NCBI RefSeq assembly: GCF_000695625.1 | Contig: NZ_JMQI01000050.1 | Coordinates: forward strand, 83,562-147,561 | DNA: 64,000 nt | DNA from: Amycolatopsis rifamycinica | GTDB taxonomy: Bacteria; Actinomycetota; Actinomycetes; Mycobacteriales; Pseudonocardiaceae | Direction: 5' to 3' | Part shown: piece by piece, positions 50,434-58,985 of the stretch | Layout: every line of letters starts with the position of its first letter | How positions within the stretch are numbered: the first letter of the stretch is position 1 | The notes under the pieces: model-generated | Seen by the model: the letters and a program-made list of their open reading frames with translations, nothing else | What the model was told of the DNA's origin: nothing | Databases searched by the model: none | Made by a program: the position numbers and the translations under genes

Positions 50434-51183
50434 TCAGCGACCCTGGTTCGCCACCGCGGCAGCGGCTTCCTTCGCCGCGTCCGGGTCGAGGTACTCGCCG
50501 CCCGGCTTCACCGGCCGCAGGTCGTCGGTGAGGTCGTAGCGCAGCGGGATGCCCGTCGGGATGTTCAGCCCCGCGATGTCGGCGTCCGAGATGCCGTCGA
50601 GGTGCTTCACCAGCGCGCGCAGCGAGTTGCCGTGCGCGGCGACGAGCACCGTCTTGCCCGCGCGCAGGTCCGGCACGATCTCGGACTCCCAGTACGGCAG
50701 CAGCCGCTCGACGACGTCCTTCAGGCACTCGGTCAACGGCGCCTTGTCGCCCAGGTCCGCGTACCGGGCGTCGCCCGCCTGGCTCCACTCGTCCGCCGGG
50801 TCGATGGCCGGCGGCGGGGTGTCGTACGAACGGCGCCAGAGCATGAACTGCTCCTCGCCGAACTCGTCGAGGGTCTGCTTCTTGTTCTTGCCCTGCAGCG
50901 CGCCGTAGTGGCGCTCGTTGAGGCGCCAGTCGCGCTTGACCGGGATCCAGTGCCGGTCGGCGGCGTCCAGCGCGATGTTCGCGGTGGAGATCGCGCGGCG
51001 CAGCAGCGAGGTGTGCACCACGTCCGGGAGCAGCCCGGCGTCGGCCAGCAGCCGCCCGCCCTGGCGGGCCTCGCCTTCGCCCTGCTCCGAAAGCGGTACG
51101 TCCACCCAGCCGGTGAACAGGTTTTCCGCGTTCCAGGTGCTCTGCCCGTGCCGCAGCAGCACCAACGTCCCAATCTCGCCCAT
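50434..51183 (-). CDS. gpmA: 2,3-bisphosphoglycerate-dependent phosphoglycerate mutase GpmA
   Basis: 249 residues. Glycolytic enzyme: LVLLRHGQSTWNAENLFTGWVDVPLSEQG (catalytic His), TSLLRRAISTANIAL, RDWRLNERHYGALQG, and second histidine in VLVAAHGNSLRALVKHL; family length and insertions fit dPGM, unlike the phosphatase at 14.8 kb. ATG 51183. Located near senX3-regX3 and mshA, as gpm1 (Rv0489) is in M. tuberculosis. Confidence 0.95.
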   Translation of the reverse strand: MGEIGTLVLLRHGQSTWNAENLFTGWVDVPLSEQGEGEARQGGRLLADAGLLPDVVHTSLLRRAISTANIALDAADRHWIPVKRDWRLNERHYGALQGKNKKQTLDEFGEEQFMLWRRSYDTPPPAIDPADEWSQAGDARYADLGDKAPLTECLKDVVERLLPYWESEIVPDLRAGKTVLVAAHGNSLRALVKHLDGISDADIAGLNIPTGIPLRYDLTDDLRPVKPGGEYLDPDAAKEAAAAVANQGR

Positions 51184-51615
51184 GCCCCACAGCCTGCCAG
51201 AACGCACACGGCGAGCGACCGGTGACCTACGCCGCACCGCCCCTCCTACCCAGAGTGCGTTACCCCGGAGTAACACCTCACTCTTCAACAAGTCCGCCTG
51301 CCAACAACGCGCAAAATCCGGACTCCAGACTGCATACCGTTATCGATGTTCCGAAAATTCACTCGAACGGGCTAGCCAGTAGTCTTGTGATTACCGCCCG
51401 GTATCTGACAGGTTGGCTACGTCCCGAGCGGCCGGATTCCACGCACTCCCCGGCCGGATTCGGGCGTTGACCGCGGCTCGTCTCCCCCCTGCCGGGCCGC
51501 GGCCCGCCGGCCCCGTTGGCACCCCCCTCGTCACCGGGTCCTGATCGGCGGGAACTTCAGCGGGGCGGCTCGAGATCGCGACTCCCCCTCCCTCGAGCCG
51601 TCCCGCCTGTTCCGC
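51184..51615. other. 432-base noncoding region upstream of gpmA
   Basis: No convincing gene. It is less GC-rich than its surroundings between about 51270 and 51420 and holds an imperfect palindrome GTTACCCCGGAGTAAC at 51259-51274 (14 of 16 bases symmetric), 76 bases upstream of the gpmA ATG. A short plus-strand ORF across it has non-actinobacterial codon use and no ribosome-binding site. Confidence 0.6.
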
Positions 51616-52485
51616 TCAGCCCTCGCCCGGCTCCGCCGCCGCCACCGGCGGACGGCGACGCCGGTACAGCCACCGGCCGAGCCAGCCCAGCGGCACGAGG
51701 AACAGCAGGAACGGCGCGACCGCACCCAGCACGGTCAGCAGGCCGCCGCCGAAGACGAGGAACGCCTCCCAGCCGCCGGCCAGCCCGGCGAGGAACCCGC
51801 TGCGGTCCTCCGACGGCGGCGGCGGCGCGGCGACGCTGCGGATGGTCATCGCCACGGTCGCCATGGCGACGCTGCCGGCCAGGGAGTTCCGCTGCTGTTC
51901 GAGGGATTCGAGCGTCGCCTCGCGGCTGGTCAGCTCGCTTTCGACCGACGCGATTTCCGACACCGAAGCCGCCTTCGCCAGCAAGGCGCGGATCCGCTCC
52001 ACCGACGCCCGCTGCGTCGCGAGCCGCGCTTCGACGTCGACGACCTGCTCGGTCACGTCCTGGGTGTTCAGCTCCCGCTTCACCATGCCGCTGCCCAGGT
52101 GCGAGAGCTGGTCGAGCACGCCGTCGAGCTTGTCGGCCGGCACCGCGAGGCTGAGCGTGGCCAGCTCCTCACCGGTGCTCTCCTGCCCGGTGTAGCCGCC
52201 GGCGCCGAGTGCGACGCCGCGGGCCTGCGCGACGACGTCGAGCACTTTGGTGGCGGTCAGTTCCAGCCGGGCGCTGCGCGAGAGCTTGCGTTCGGTGGCG
52301 CCCGGCTGCGGCGGGGTCACCTTCTCCGGCCCGGTCTTGCCGCTGCCCTGCTGCGGCGCGGCCGGGACCGGCCCGGAACCGGCGCTGTCCGCCGTGGACG
52401 ATGCCTTTTCCTGTCCCGCCGAGCAGCCCGCCAGCACGAACACCACGCCCACCGCGGCGAGCCCGGCTCTCCATCGAGTCCGCAT
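51616..52485 (-). CDS. DUF4349 family lipoprotein
   Basis: 289 residues. Lipoprotein signal with lipobox LAGC (Cys21), a low-complexity linker, a DUF4349 domain (about 65-235: RSARLELTATKVLDVVAQARGVALGAGGYTG...LDQLSHLGSG, then a coiled coil ATQRASVERIRALLAKAASVSEIASVESELTSREATLESLEQQRNSL), and a C-terminal span (LLTVLGAVAPFLLFLVPLGWLGRWLY). Membrane-anchored at both ends, facing outward; function unknown. Confidence 0.85.
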   Translation of the reverse strand: MRTRWRAGLAAVGVVFVLAGCSAGQEKASSTADSAGSGPVPAAPQQGSGKTGPEKVTPPQPGATERKLSRSARLELTATKVLDVVAQARGVALGAGGYTGQESTGEELATLSLAVPADKLDGVLDQLSHLGSGMVKRELNTQDVTEQVVDVEARLATQRASVERIRALLAKAASVSEIASVESELTSREATLESLEQQRNSLAGSVAMATVAMTIRSVAAPPPPSEDRSGFLAGLAGGWEAFLVFGGGLLTVLGAVAPFLLFLVPLGWLGRWLYRRRRPPVAAAEPGEG

Positions 52486-52555
52486 CCTGCGTCTCCCTCC
52501 AGTTTCGGCTGGCGAAGAGACGGATGCCGGGTTCAGGGCCGTTGCACGGCCACGG

Positions 52556-53068
52556 TCACGACTCGGTCAAGCCCGGTTCGTGCGGCTTCTCGGGCGTGAC
52601 GAGGTGCTTGAACGCCTGGAGGTTGGCCAGGGACTCCCCGCGGGAGACGCGCCAGTCCCACTCGCGCCGGATCGACGTCGCGAAGCCGATCTCGAGCAGC
52701 GTGTTGAAGTCGCCGTCGGCCGCTTCGAGGACCTGGCCGAGCACCTTGTCGAGCTCGTCGGCGGACATCGTCTCCTTGCCGAACCGGCCGACCAGGTAGA
52801 TGTCCCCGAGACTGTCCACTGTGTAGTGGACGCCGTAGAGCCTCGCGTTGCGCTGCAGCAGAAAGCGGTAAACGTCCTCATGGGACTCATCGGGACGGCG
52901 GCAGACGAAGGCCTCCACGGAGAACGCGTGGTCGCCGTCGACCAGCCACGCGTTCGTCTGCAGCTTCTTGGTGCCCGGCAACGTGACGAAGTACTTGCCC
53001 GGCCCGCGCCGGTCGTACTCCAGCTCCGCTGAGTCCAAAGTAGACCGGATCAGCTCGTCCAGGCTCAC
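52556..53068 (-). CDS. YbjN domain-containing protein (Rv0487 type)
   Basis: 170 residues, type III secretion chaperone-like YbjN fold: KYFVTLPGTKKLQTNAWLVDGDHAFSVEAFVCRRPDESHEDVYRFLLQRNARLYGVHYTVDSLGDIYLVGR. GTG 53068 overlaps the mshA stop (GTGA 53065-53068). Adjacent to mshA in the same way as Rv0487 is to Rv0486; the tight coupling suggests a role in mycothiol or stress physiology, which is inference. Confidence 0.85.
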   Translation of the reverse strand: MSLDELIRSTLDSAELEYDRRGPGKYFVTLPGTKKLQTNAWLVDGDHAFSVEAFVCRRPDESHEDVYRFLLQRNARLYGVHYTVDSLGDIYLVGRFGKETMSADELDKVLGQVLEAADGDFNTLLEIGFATSIRREWDWRVSRGESLANLQAFKHLVTPEKPHEPGLTES

Positions 53069-54369
53069 ACCGCCACCTCCGCGCGCAGGTCCAGCGCGCG
53101 AGAGAAGGCGCTGGTGGCCTGAGCATAGATGTCCAGGAGCGCGTCCGTCGTCCGGCGCCAGGAGAACCGGCGCGCGTGCACGACGGCGTTGGCGCCGAGT
53201 TCGGCACGCCGGTCCGGGCGCAGGGCGACCGCGGCCAGCGCGTCCGCCCACTCCTGCGCGCCGTGGCCGGGCACCAGCAGCCCGGAGACGCCGTGCGGCA
53301 CCGCCACCGGCAGCCCGCCGACCTCGGCGGCGACCACGGGCGTCCCGCAGGCCTGCGCTTCGAGGGCGACCAGGCCGAAGGACTCGTTGTAGCTCGGCAC
53401 CGCGACGACGTCGGCGGCGCGGAAGACGCGGGCGAGGCGCTCGCCCGGCTGCGGCGGCAGGAACCGGACCTGCCGCTCGATGCCCAGGGTGACGGCCAGC
53501 TCGCGCAGGGCCTGCGGCTGCTCCAGCCCGGTGCCCGACGGTCCGCCGACGATCAGCACGACCAGCCGGGCCGCCAGCTCGGGACGGCGGCGGAGCATCG
53601 CGGCCGCGGCGTGCAGCAGCACGTCCGGCGCCTTCAGCGGCTGGATCCGGCCGGCGAAGGCGAGCACGACGTCGTCCTCGGCCAAGCCGAGCTCCGCGCG
53701 CGCGACGGACCGGGAGCCCGGCGTGAAGCGTTCGAGGTCGACGCCCGGCGGCACGGCGTGCACGGCTTCGGGTTCGGCGTCGTAGAGCTCGATGAGCTGG
53801 CGCGCCTCGACCGCGGTGTTGGCGACCAGCCGGTCGGCCTCGGCGACCACCTGCTCCTCGCCGATCACGCGGGTGCGCGGTTCGGGCTTGTCACCCTCGG
53901 CCAGCGCGGCGTTCTTGACCTTCGCCAGTGTGTGCGCGGTGTGCACCAGCGGCACGGACCAGCGGTCGCGGGCGAGCCAGCCGACCTGGCCCGAGAGCCA
54001 GTAGTGGGAGTGGATGAGGTCGTAGTGACCGGGCTCGTGGAAGGCCTCGGTCCGCAGCACGCCGGAGGTGAACGCGCACAGCTGGGCGGGCAGCTCGTCG
54101 CGGCCCAGCGGCTCGAACGGGCCGGCCTGCACGTGCCGCACGGTCACGCCCGGCGCCAGCTCGGCCACCGGCGGCTGGTCGGACGCCGTCGCGCGGGTGA
54201 AGACCTCGACCTCGACGCCGCGGCGGGCCATCTCGGTCGCCGTCTGGCTCACGTACACGTTCAGCCCGCCGGCGTCGCCGGTCCCGGGCTGCTCGAGCGG
54301 CGAAGTGTGCACGGACAGCACCGCGATCCGGCGCGGCACAGCCCGGAACCTCCGGAGGGAGCTGGTCAC
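53065..54369 (-). CDS. mshA: D-inositol-3-phosphate glycosyltransferase MshA
   Basis: 434 residues, GT4 glycosyltransferase; first step of mycothiol synthesis, adding GlcNAc from UDP-GlcNAc to 1L-myo-inositol-1-phosphate. Diagnostic MshA N-terminus IAVLSVHTSPLEQPGTGDAGGLNVYV, DLIHSHYWLSGQVGWLA, VPPGVDLERFTPG, AFAGRIQPLKAPDVLL and the acceptor/donor motif VPSYNESFGLVALEAQACGTPVVAAEVGGLP. Marks the host as a mycothiol-producing actinomycete. Confidence 0.95.
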   Translation of the reverse strand: MTSSLRRFRAVPRRIAVLSVHTSPLEQPGTGDAGGLNVYVSQTATEMARRGVEVEVFTRATASDQPPVAELAPGVTVRHVQAGPFEPLGRDELPAQLCAFTSGVLRTEAFHEPGHYDLIHSHYWLSGQVGWLARDRWSVPLVHTAHTLAKVKNAALAEGDKPEPRTRVIGEEQVVAEADRLVANTAVEARQLIELYDAEPEAVHAVPPGVDLERFTPGSRSVARAELGLAEDDVVLAFAGRIQPLKAPDVLLHAAAAMLRRRPELAARLVVLIVGGPSGTGLEQPQALRELAVTLGIERQVRFLPPQPGERLARVFRAADVVAVPSYNESFGLVALEAQACGTPVVAAEVGGLPVAVPHGVSGLLVPGHGAQEWADALAAVALRPDRRAELGANAVVHARRFSWRRTTDALLDIYAQATSAFSRALDLRAEVAV

Positions 54370-54390
54370 CTGGTCACGTCTCCTGCTACT

Positions 54391-55206
54391 TCAGCATTCT
54401 TCGGCGAACTGCCGGAGCACCGCGTCGAACTCGGCCGCGGACTCGGCGAAGGGCGCGTGCCCCCCGCCAACGAACCAACGCCCGGCGGCACCCGGAATCT
54501 TCCCGAGGGCGTGCTCGGCCACCGAGGGCTCGATCACGCGGTCGCCGGTGCCGTGCGCGACGAGGACCGGCTTGTCGATCCCGGCCAGCACATCTTCGCT
54601 GCCGACGTCCCGCCGGAACAACGCCGAGCGCACCGAAGGCGGCACGCTGAGAGAAGTGCCGAGCAGGGCCTGGGCCTGGGCGCCGGGCACCGGCCCGGTC
54701 ACCATCCCGCGGCTGAACGCGGTGAGCGCCGGGACCGCGATGTCCGGATCGTCCGAAAGCATCGCCCGCATGTGCTCGCGCATCAGCGCGCCGACGCGAC
54801 CGCCCGGCCGGTCCCGGCCGATCTCGGTGATGGCGCCGACGAGCACGAGCCCCCGCAGGCGTGCGGTGCCGTGCACCCGGATGTGGTCCATCAGCACCAG
54901 GCCGCCGTACGACCAGGCGACGACGATCGCGTCCGGGCCGGCGAAGTCGAGCACCGCGGCGAGGTCGTCGGCCCAGACCCGGGGGTCGTCGTACCCGGAA
55001 GCCGGGACGTCGGAGGCGCCGTGGCCGCGCAGGTCCACGGCGACCAGGCGGAACCGCTCGGTCAGGGCCGGGTCGGCGAGCTGCGCGGCCCAGCAGCCGG
55101 CCGACTGCGCCCAGCCGTGCACGAACACGATCGGCCTGCTGTTCCCGGCGCCCTCGACCCGCAGGCCGAGCCGGACCCCGCCGTGCCCGACGACTTCGGT
55201 GCGCAC
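54391..55206 (-). CDS. alpha/beta hydrolase
   Basis: 271 residues. Oxyanion HG motif FVHGWAQSAGCWAAQL, LRGHGASD, nucleophile elbow VAWSYGGLVLM (Ser in GxSxG form WSYGG), acid in PVLVAHGTGDRVI, and the final histidine in GGGHAPFAESAAEF. No substrate can be read from the sequence. Three bases after the L,D-transpeptidase stop upstream and 21 bases before mshA on the same strand. Confidence 0.88.
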   Translation of the reverse strand: MRTEVVGHGGVRLGLRVEGAGNSRPIVFVHGWAQSAGCWAAQLADPALTERFRLVAVDLRGHGASDVPASGYDDPRVWADDLAAVLDFAGPDAIVVAWSYGGLVLMDHIRVHGTARLRGLVLVGAITEIGRDRPGGRVGALMREHMRAMLSDDPDIAVPALTAFSRGMVTGPVPGAQAQALLGTSLSVPPSVRSALFRRDVGSEDVLAGIDKPVLVAHGTGDRVIEPSVAEHALGKIPGAAGRWFVGGGHAPFAESAAEFDAVLRQFAEEC

Positions 55207-55209
55207 GGG

Positions 55210-56388
55210 TTACTTCGCACCCAGCCCTTGCCAGGCCGCCCAGCTGAAGTTCCAGTCCTTGACGTCGGAGTTCATCGGCGGGGACAGCTTCGAGCCGGTG
55301 ATCTCGACCGGGTCGCCGATGATCGCCGAGTCGAAGTAGTCCTTGGCGTCGGCCTCGAGGAGGTTGACGCAGCCGTGGGAGTTGTTGGTCTTCCCGATGT
55401 TGGCCGCGTTGTCCTGGTTCTCGTGGATGAACTCGCCGTGGTTGGAGAACCGGCAGGCCCACTTCTTGTTGACGTTCGTGTAGCCGTAGCGGGCGTTGTC
55501 GAAGATCGCCGACGGCTCCTTGCTCATGATGATGTAGGTGCCGTTCGGGGTGTTGCGGTCGACCTCGCCGTCCAGCCCGTTCGCGCACGGGTAGCTCTTG
55601 ACCTGGGACCCGCCGCGGTAGACGTGCATCTGGTGGTCCGGGGTGTTGATCTTGACGACCTGGTTGCGGCCGATCTTGAACTTCGTGGTGACGTCGGCCT
55701 TGCCGTACGCGCCGCCGCCCAGGTCGACGCCGTACAGCTTCGCCTCGACGTTCACGGTGATGTTCTGCGGCCAGTACTCCTTCGGCCGGTAGTCGACCTG
55801 GCTGTCGGACAGCCAGCCCCACGCGCCCTCGACCTCTCCCTTGTCCGTCTTCACGGACAGGGCCTTCTCGACCGCCTTGCGGTCCTTGACCGGCGAGGCG
55901 AACTTGACGCTGATCGGCATGGCCACGCCGACGGTCTGGTTGTCGGCCGGGTTGAGCGTGGCGCGGACCTGCTTGGCCGGGGCGATGGTGGTGAACTTGC
56001 CGGTGAACTCGACCGGCTTGCCGTCGTTGCCGGTGGCCTTGGCCGAGTAGGTGTAGGTCTTGCCGTACCCGAGCGGCTCGGAGCTGGTCCAGGTGAGCCC
56101 GTCCGGCGAGGTGTCGCCCTTGACGGTCTTGCCGCCGTCGGCGGTCAGCTTGCACTCGACGAGCTTGCCGTCGGCGACCTTGAGCACGGCCGGCTTGAGC
56201 ACCGGGACGTCCTTGGCGTCGGCCGCCGGCTCGGCCGTGATCTTCGCCACGGGCTGTGCGCCGCCCTCGCCGTCGGCGTTGGCGCCGGTGGGCAGCGCGT
56301 TGCCGCCGTTCTCGCTCGAACACGCGGCGGCGACCAGTGCGGCTCCAGCCGCCAGGGCAGCCTTGAAGACCGTACGCCGTTCGATCAC
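55210..56388 (-). CDS. L,D-transpeptidase lipoprotein (LprQ-like)
   Basis: 392 residues. Lipoprotein signal with lipobox AAAC (about Cys21), two Ig-like domains (about 60-250: VLKVADGKLVECKLTADGGKTVKGDTSPDG; ATLNPADNQTVGVAMPISVKFASPVKDRKAV), then a YkuD catalytic domain with HGEFIHENQDN and the catalytic Cys in NNSHGCVNLLEADAKDYF. Makes 3-3 cross-links in peptidoglycan. GTG 56388 follows AGGAGG. Same order as mycobacterial lprQ next to murB. Confidence 0.93.
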   Translation of the reverse strand: MIERRTVFKAALAAGAALVAAACSSENGGNALPTGANADGEGGAQPVAKITAEPAADAKDVPVLKPAVLKVADGKLVECKLTADGGKTVKGDTSPDGLTWTSSEPLGYGKTYTYSAKATGNDGKPVEFTGKFTTIAPAKQVRATLNPADNQTVGVAMPISVKFASPVKDRKAVEKALSVKTDKGEVEGAWGWLSDSQVDYRPKEYWPQNITVNVEAKLYGVDLGGGAYGKADVTTKFKIGRNQVVKINTPDHQMHVYRGGSQVKSYPCANGLDGEVDRNTPNGTYIIMSKEPSAIFDNARYGYTNVNKKWACRFSNHGEFIHENQDNAANIGKTNNSHGCVNLLEADAKDYFDSAIIGDPVEITGSKLSPPMNSDVKDWNFSWAAWQGLGAK

Positions 56389-56487
56389 CGAAACCTCCTG
56401 GAATCCCCCGCCGACCAGCGGGCACACGCTTGAGCGCTGGTGGCCCAGCCGACGTTACCCGCCGGACGGTCAAGACCGGCCGTTCAG

Positions 56488-56523
56488 GTGTAGGACGTCT
56501 TTGTCGACAAAGACGTCCTACAC
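56488..56523. repeat. 36-bp perfect palindrome downstream of murB
   Basis: A perfect palindrome of 36 bases centred on GTCGAC (56503-56508); outer arm GTGTAGGACGTCTTT. It begins 23 bases after the murB stop and ends 100 bases before the L,D-transpeptidase start. As RNA it would form an 18-bp self-complementary stem with almost no loop. Confidence 0.95.
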
Positions 56524-56546
56524 ACGTACGGGTTGCCCGGTTCGGC

Positions 56547-57602
56547 TCAAATCACGCAGTTGATCAGCAGCGGTTCGGGATGCAGCCGAACACCGAAGCG
56601 CTCCTGGACGCCGTCGCGGACCTCGCGGGCCAGCGCCAGCAGGTCCTCGGTCGTCGCGGCACCGCGGTTGGTCAGCGCCAGGGTGTGCTTCGTCGACAGC
56701 GAAACCCGGTTCCCCGGACCGGGGTACCCCTTGGCGAAGCCCGCGCGCTCGATCAGCCAGGCCGCGGACAGCTTGACGCCGCCGTCGGCCGGGTACTGCG
56801 GCACGGCCGCGCCGACGCGCTCGGTGATCCGCGTCACCACCGCTTCCGCCTCGGCCGACGGGACGATCGGGTTGGTGAAGAACGAGCCGGCGCTCCACGT
56901 GTCGTGGTCGGCCGGGTCGAGCACCATGCCCTTGCCGCGCCGCAGCTTGAGGACCGCTTCGCGCGCGTCGGCGGCCGGGACGCGGGCGCCGATCTCGACG
57001 CCGAGCGTGCGCGCCAGTTCGGCGTAGCGGATGGGCGCGGAGAGGCCGTCCTCGCGCACTTCGAAGCGGACCGAGAGGACGACCCCGGTGTCCGTGCCCT
57101 TGAGGACGCTGGTGCGGTAGGCGAAGCCGAGCTCGTCGGCCTTCAGCGTGCGCACTTCGCGCGTCCCGCGGTCGTAGAGCTCCACCGAGACGATCGACTC
57201 GGCGACTTCGCAGCCGTACGCGCCGACGTTCTGGATCGGCGTCGCCCCGACGCTGCCGGGGATGCCGGAGAGGCATTCGAGCCCACCCAGCCCGGCCTCG
57301 ACCAGCGCGGCGACGAAGGTGTCCCAGTTCTGGCCGGCCTGGACCTCGACGACCTCCCCGTCGCGGCGCCAGCCGGTGGTGGCCACCTCGACGAGCGTGC
57401 CGTCGAACCCCGCGTCGCCGACCACCAGGTTGGAGCCACCGCCGAGCAGCAGCACCGGCTCGCCCGCCGCGTCCGCCTCGCGGACCGCCGCGACGAGGTC
57501 TTCGCTGGTCACGGCGCTGACGAAGCGGCGGGCCGGGCCGCCGAGCCGCAGCGTGGTGTACGCCGAGAGCTTCGGGAGGGCGGGAGTTCGGGCGGAGTTC
57601 AC
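56547..57602 (-). CDS. murB: UDP-N-acetylenolpyruvoylglucosamine reductase MurB
   Basis: 351 residues. FAD enzyme reducing the enolpyruvyl group to give UDP-MurNAc. FAD site VLLLGGGSNLVVGDAGFDG, SGIPGSVGATPIQNVGAYG, and the catalytic Ser in TWSAGSFFTNPIV, with AAWLIERAGFAKGYPGP and a final HPEPLLIN. GTG 57602 lies only 24 bases from the divergent DUF2505 ATG, so one or both transcripts are probably leaderless or nearly so. Confidence 0.95.
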   Translation of the reverse strand: MNSARTPALPKLSAYTTLRLGGPARRFVSAVTSEDLVAAVREADAAGEPVLLLGGGSNLVVGDAGFDGTLVEVATTGWRRDGEVVEVQAGQNWDTFVAALVEAGLGGLECLSGIPGSVGATPIQNVGAYGCEVAESIVSVELYDRGTREVRTLKADELGFAYRTSVLKGTDTGVVLSVRFEVREDGLSAPIRYAELARTLGVEIGARVPAADAREAVLKLRRGKGMVLDPADHDTWSAGSFFTNPIVPSAEAEAVVTRITERVGAAVPQYPADGGVKLSAAWLIERAGFAKGYPGPGNRVSLSTKHTLALTNRGAATTEDLLALAREVRDGVQERFGVRLHPEPLLINCVI

Positions 57603-57626
57603 GGGTCTGACGGTACTGTCCGGCTC

Positions 57627-58133
57627 ATGGGATCCCGGATCGAGCACCGTGCTGCGTTCGCCGCCGACGTCGCGTCCACGTACGCGGCCGTCGCGGGTGA
57701 GGCGGCGCTGCGGGCGCGCCTGGAGGAGCTCGGCGGACACGACGCGGCGCTGCTGGCGTACGAGGTGTCCGACGCGGGCCTGCGCTACCAGCTGCGGCAG
57801 GGCATCAGCGCCGACAAGCTGCCGCAGGCGGTCCGCACGCTGCACAAGGGCGACCTGCTGGTGACGCGCACGCAGACCTGGCGGGTGAGCAAGGACGGCA
57901 CCGGCCACCAGGGCAACGCCACGGTCGAGGTCGGCGGCGTCCCGGGCGAGATCGCCGCGCGGACCGCGTTGCTGGCCAACGAGGACCAGACCGTGCTGCG
58001 GATCAGCGGCGAGGTCACGGTCCGCATCCCGCTGTTCGGCGGGAAGCTGGAAAGCGTGATCGCCGAACAGGTCACGAAGCTGCTGGAGCGCGAAGCCGAA
58101 TTCACGGCGAAGTGGCTCGCGCAAGCAAACTGA
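57627..58133 (+). CDS. DUF2505 family protein (Rv0481c type)
   Basis: 168 residues. START/SRPBCC-like layout: IEHRAAFAADVASTYAAVAGEAALRARLEELGGHDAALL, then TWRVSKDGTGHQGNATVEVGGVPGEIAARTALL and a final helix VIAEQVTKLLEREAEFTAKWLAQ. Divergent from murB, as in mycobacteria. Function unknown; overlaps the methyltransferase start by 22 bases. Confidence 0.85.
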   Translation: MGSRIEHRAAFAADVASTYAAVAGEAALRARLEELGGHDAALLAYEVSDAGLRYQLRQGISADKLPQAVRTLHKGDLLVTRTQTWRVSKDGTGHQGNATVEVGGVPGEIAARTALLANEDQTVLRISGEVTVRIPLFGGKLESVIAEQVTKLLEREAEFTAKWLAQAN

Positions 58134-58912
58134 CCCCGGTCGGCGCGCCGACGCGCGGCACGACCAACCCGAACCGCCTGCGCCGGGTCGACCGCTGGAT
58201 CGCCTCCTCGCCGCGGACGTCGCGGCTGCTTCGCGCGGCTGACTCGCCTCTGGTCGTCGACCTCGGCTACGGCGCTTCCCCGGTGACGACGATCGAGCTG
58301 GCCCGCCGGCTGCGCGGGGTCCGCCCGGACGTCCGCGTGCTGGGCCTGGAGCTGGATCCGGCACGGGTCGCCGCCGCGCTGCCCGCCGCGTCGCCGCCGC
58401 TGCTGGACTTCCGCCGCGGCGGGTTCGAGCTGGCCGGGACGCGGCCGGTGCTGGTGCGGGCGTTCAACGTGCTCCGGCAGTACTCGGAGGACGAGGTCGC
58501 GGGCGCGTGGGGCCTGGTGCTGGACTCGATGCCCGCCGAAGGCCTGCTGGTCGAGGGCACCTGCGACGAGATCGGCCGGCTGTCGTCCTGGGTGCTGGTG
58601 GCTCGTTCCGGTCCGGTCTCGCTGACGCTCTCGATGCGGCTGGCCGGGCTGGACCGCCCGTCGACCGTGGCCGAGCGGCTGCCGAAGGTCCTGATCCACC
58701 GGAACGTGCCCGGCGAGCGCGTCCACGACCTGCTCGCGACCCTGGACGCCTGCTGGGCCACGGCGGCCCCGCACCAGGCGTTCGGCGTCCGGTCGCGCTG
58801 GCTGGAGACGGTCCGGCTGCTGGTCGCCCGGGGCCGGCCGGTGCTCGGGCCGCCGTCGCGGATCCGGCTGGGCGAGCTGACCGTGCCGTGGTCTTCGGTC
58901 GCTCCCGCCTGA
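58112..58912 (+). CDS. class I SAM-dependent methyltransferase
   Basis: 266 residues. SAM-binding motif PLVVDLGYGASPVTTIELARRL with VLGLELDPARVAAAL, in a compact Rossmann domain; conserved N-terminus TRGTTNPNRLRRVDRWI. GTG 58112 lies within the end of the DUF2505 gene (22-base overlap). Substrate not identified. Confidence 0.82.
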   Translation: MARASKLTPVGAPTRGTTNPNRLRRVDRWIASSPRTSRLLRAADSPLVVDLGYGASPVTTIELARRLRGVRPDVRVLGLELDPARVAAALPAASPPLLDFRRGGFELAGTRPVLVRAFNVLRQYSEDEVAGAWGLVLDSMPAEGLLVEGTCDEIGRLSSWVLVARSGPVSLTLSMRLAGLDRPSTVAERLPKVLIHRNVPGERVHDLLATLDACWATAAPHQAFGVRSRWLETVRLLVARGRPVLGPPSRIRLGELTVPWSSVAPA

Positions 58913-58985
58913 AGCGCCCCGAGGGTTCACCGGGCCACCCCCGTTGCGTCACCCGCAGGTGACCTGCGGTGATCACCATTGAGCC

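Noticed and set aside
51222..51470. 82-codon plus-strand ORF upstream of gpmA
   Set aside because: No ribosome-binding site, atypical codon use, no domain, and it overlaps the likely gpmA promoter.
53176..56433. 1085-codon plus-strand frame across mshA, the hydrolase and the transpeptidase
   Set aside because: Antisense to three recognisable genes; composition is typical of shadow frames in GC-rich DNA.
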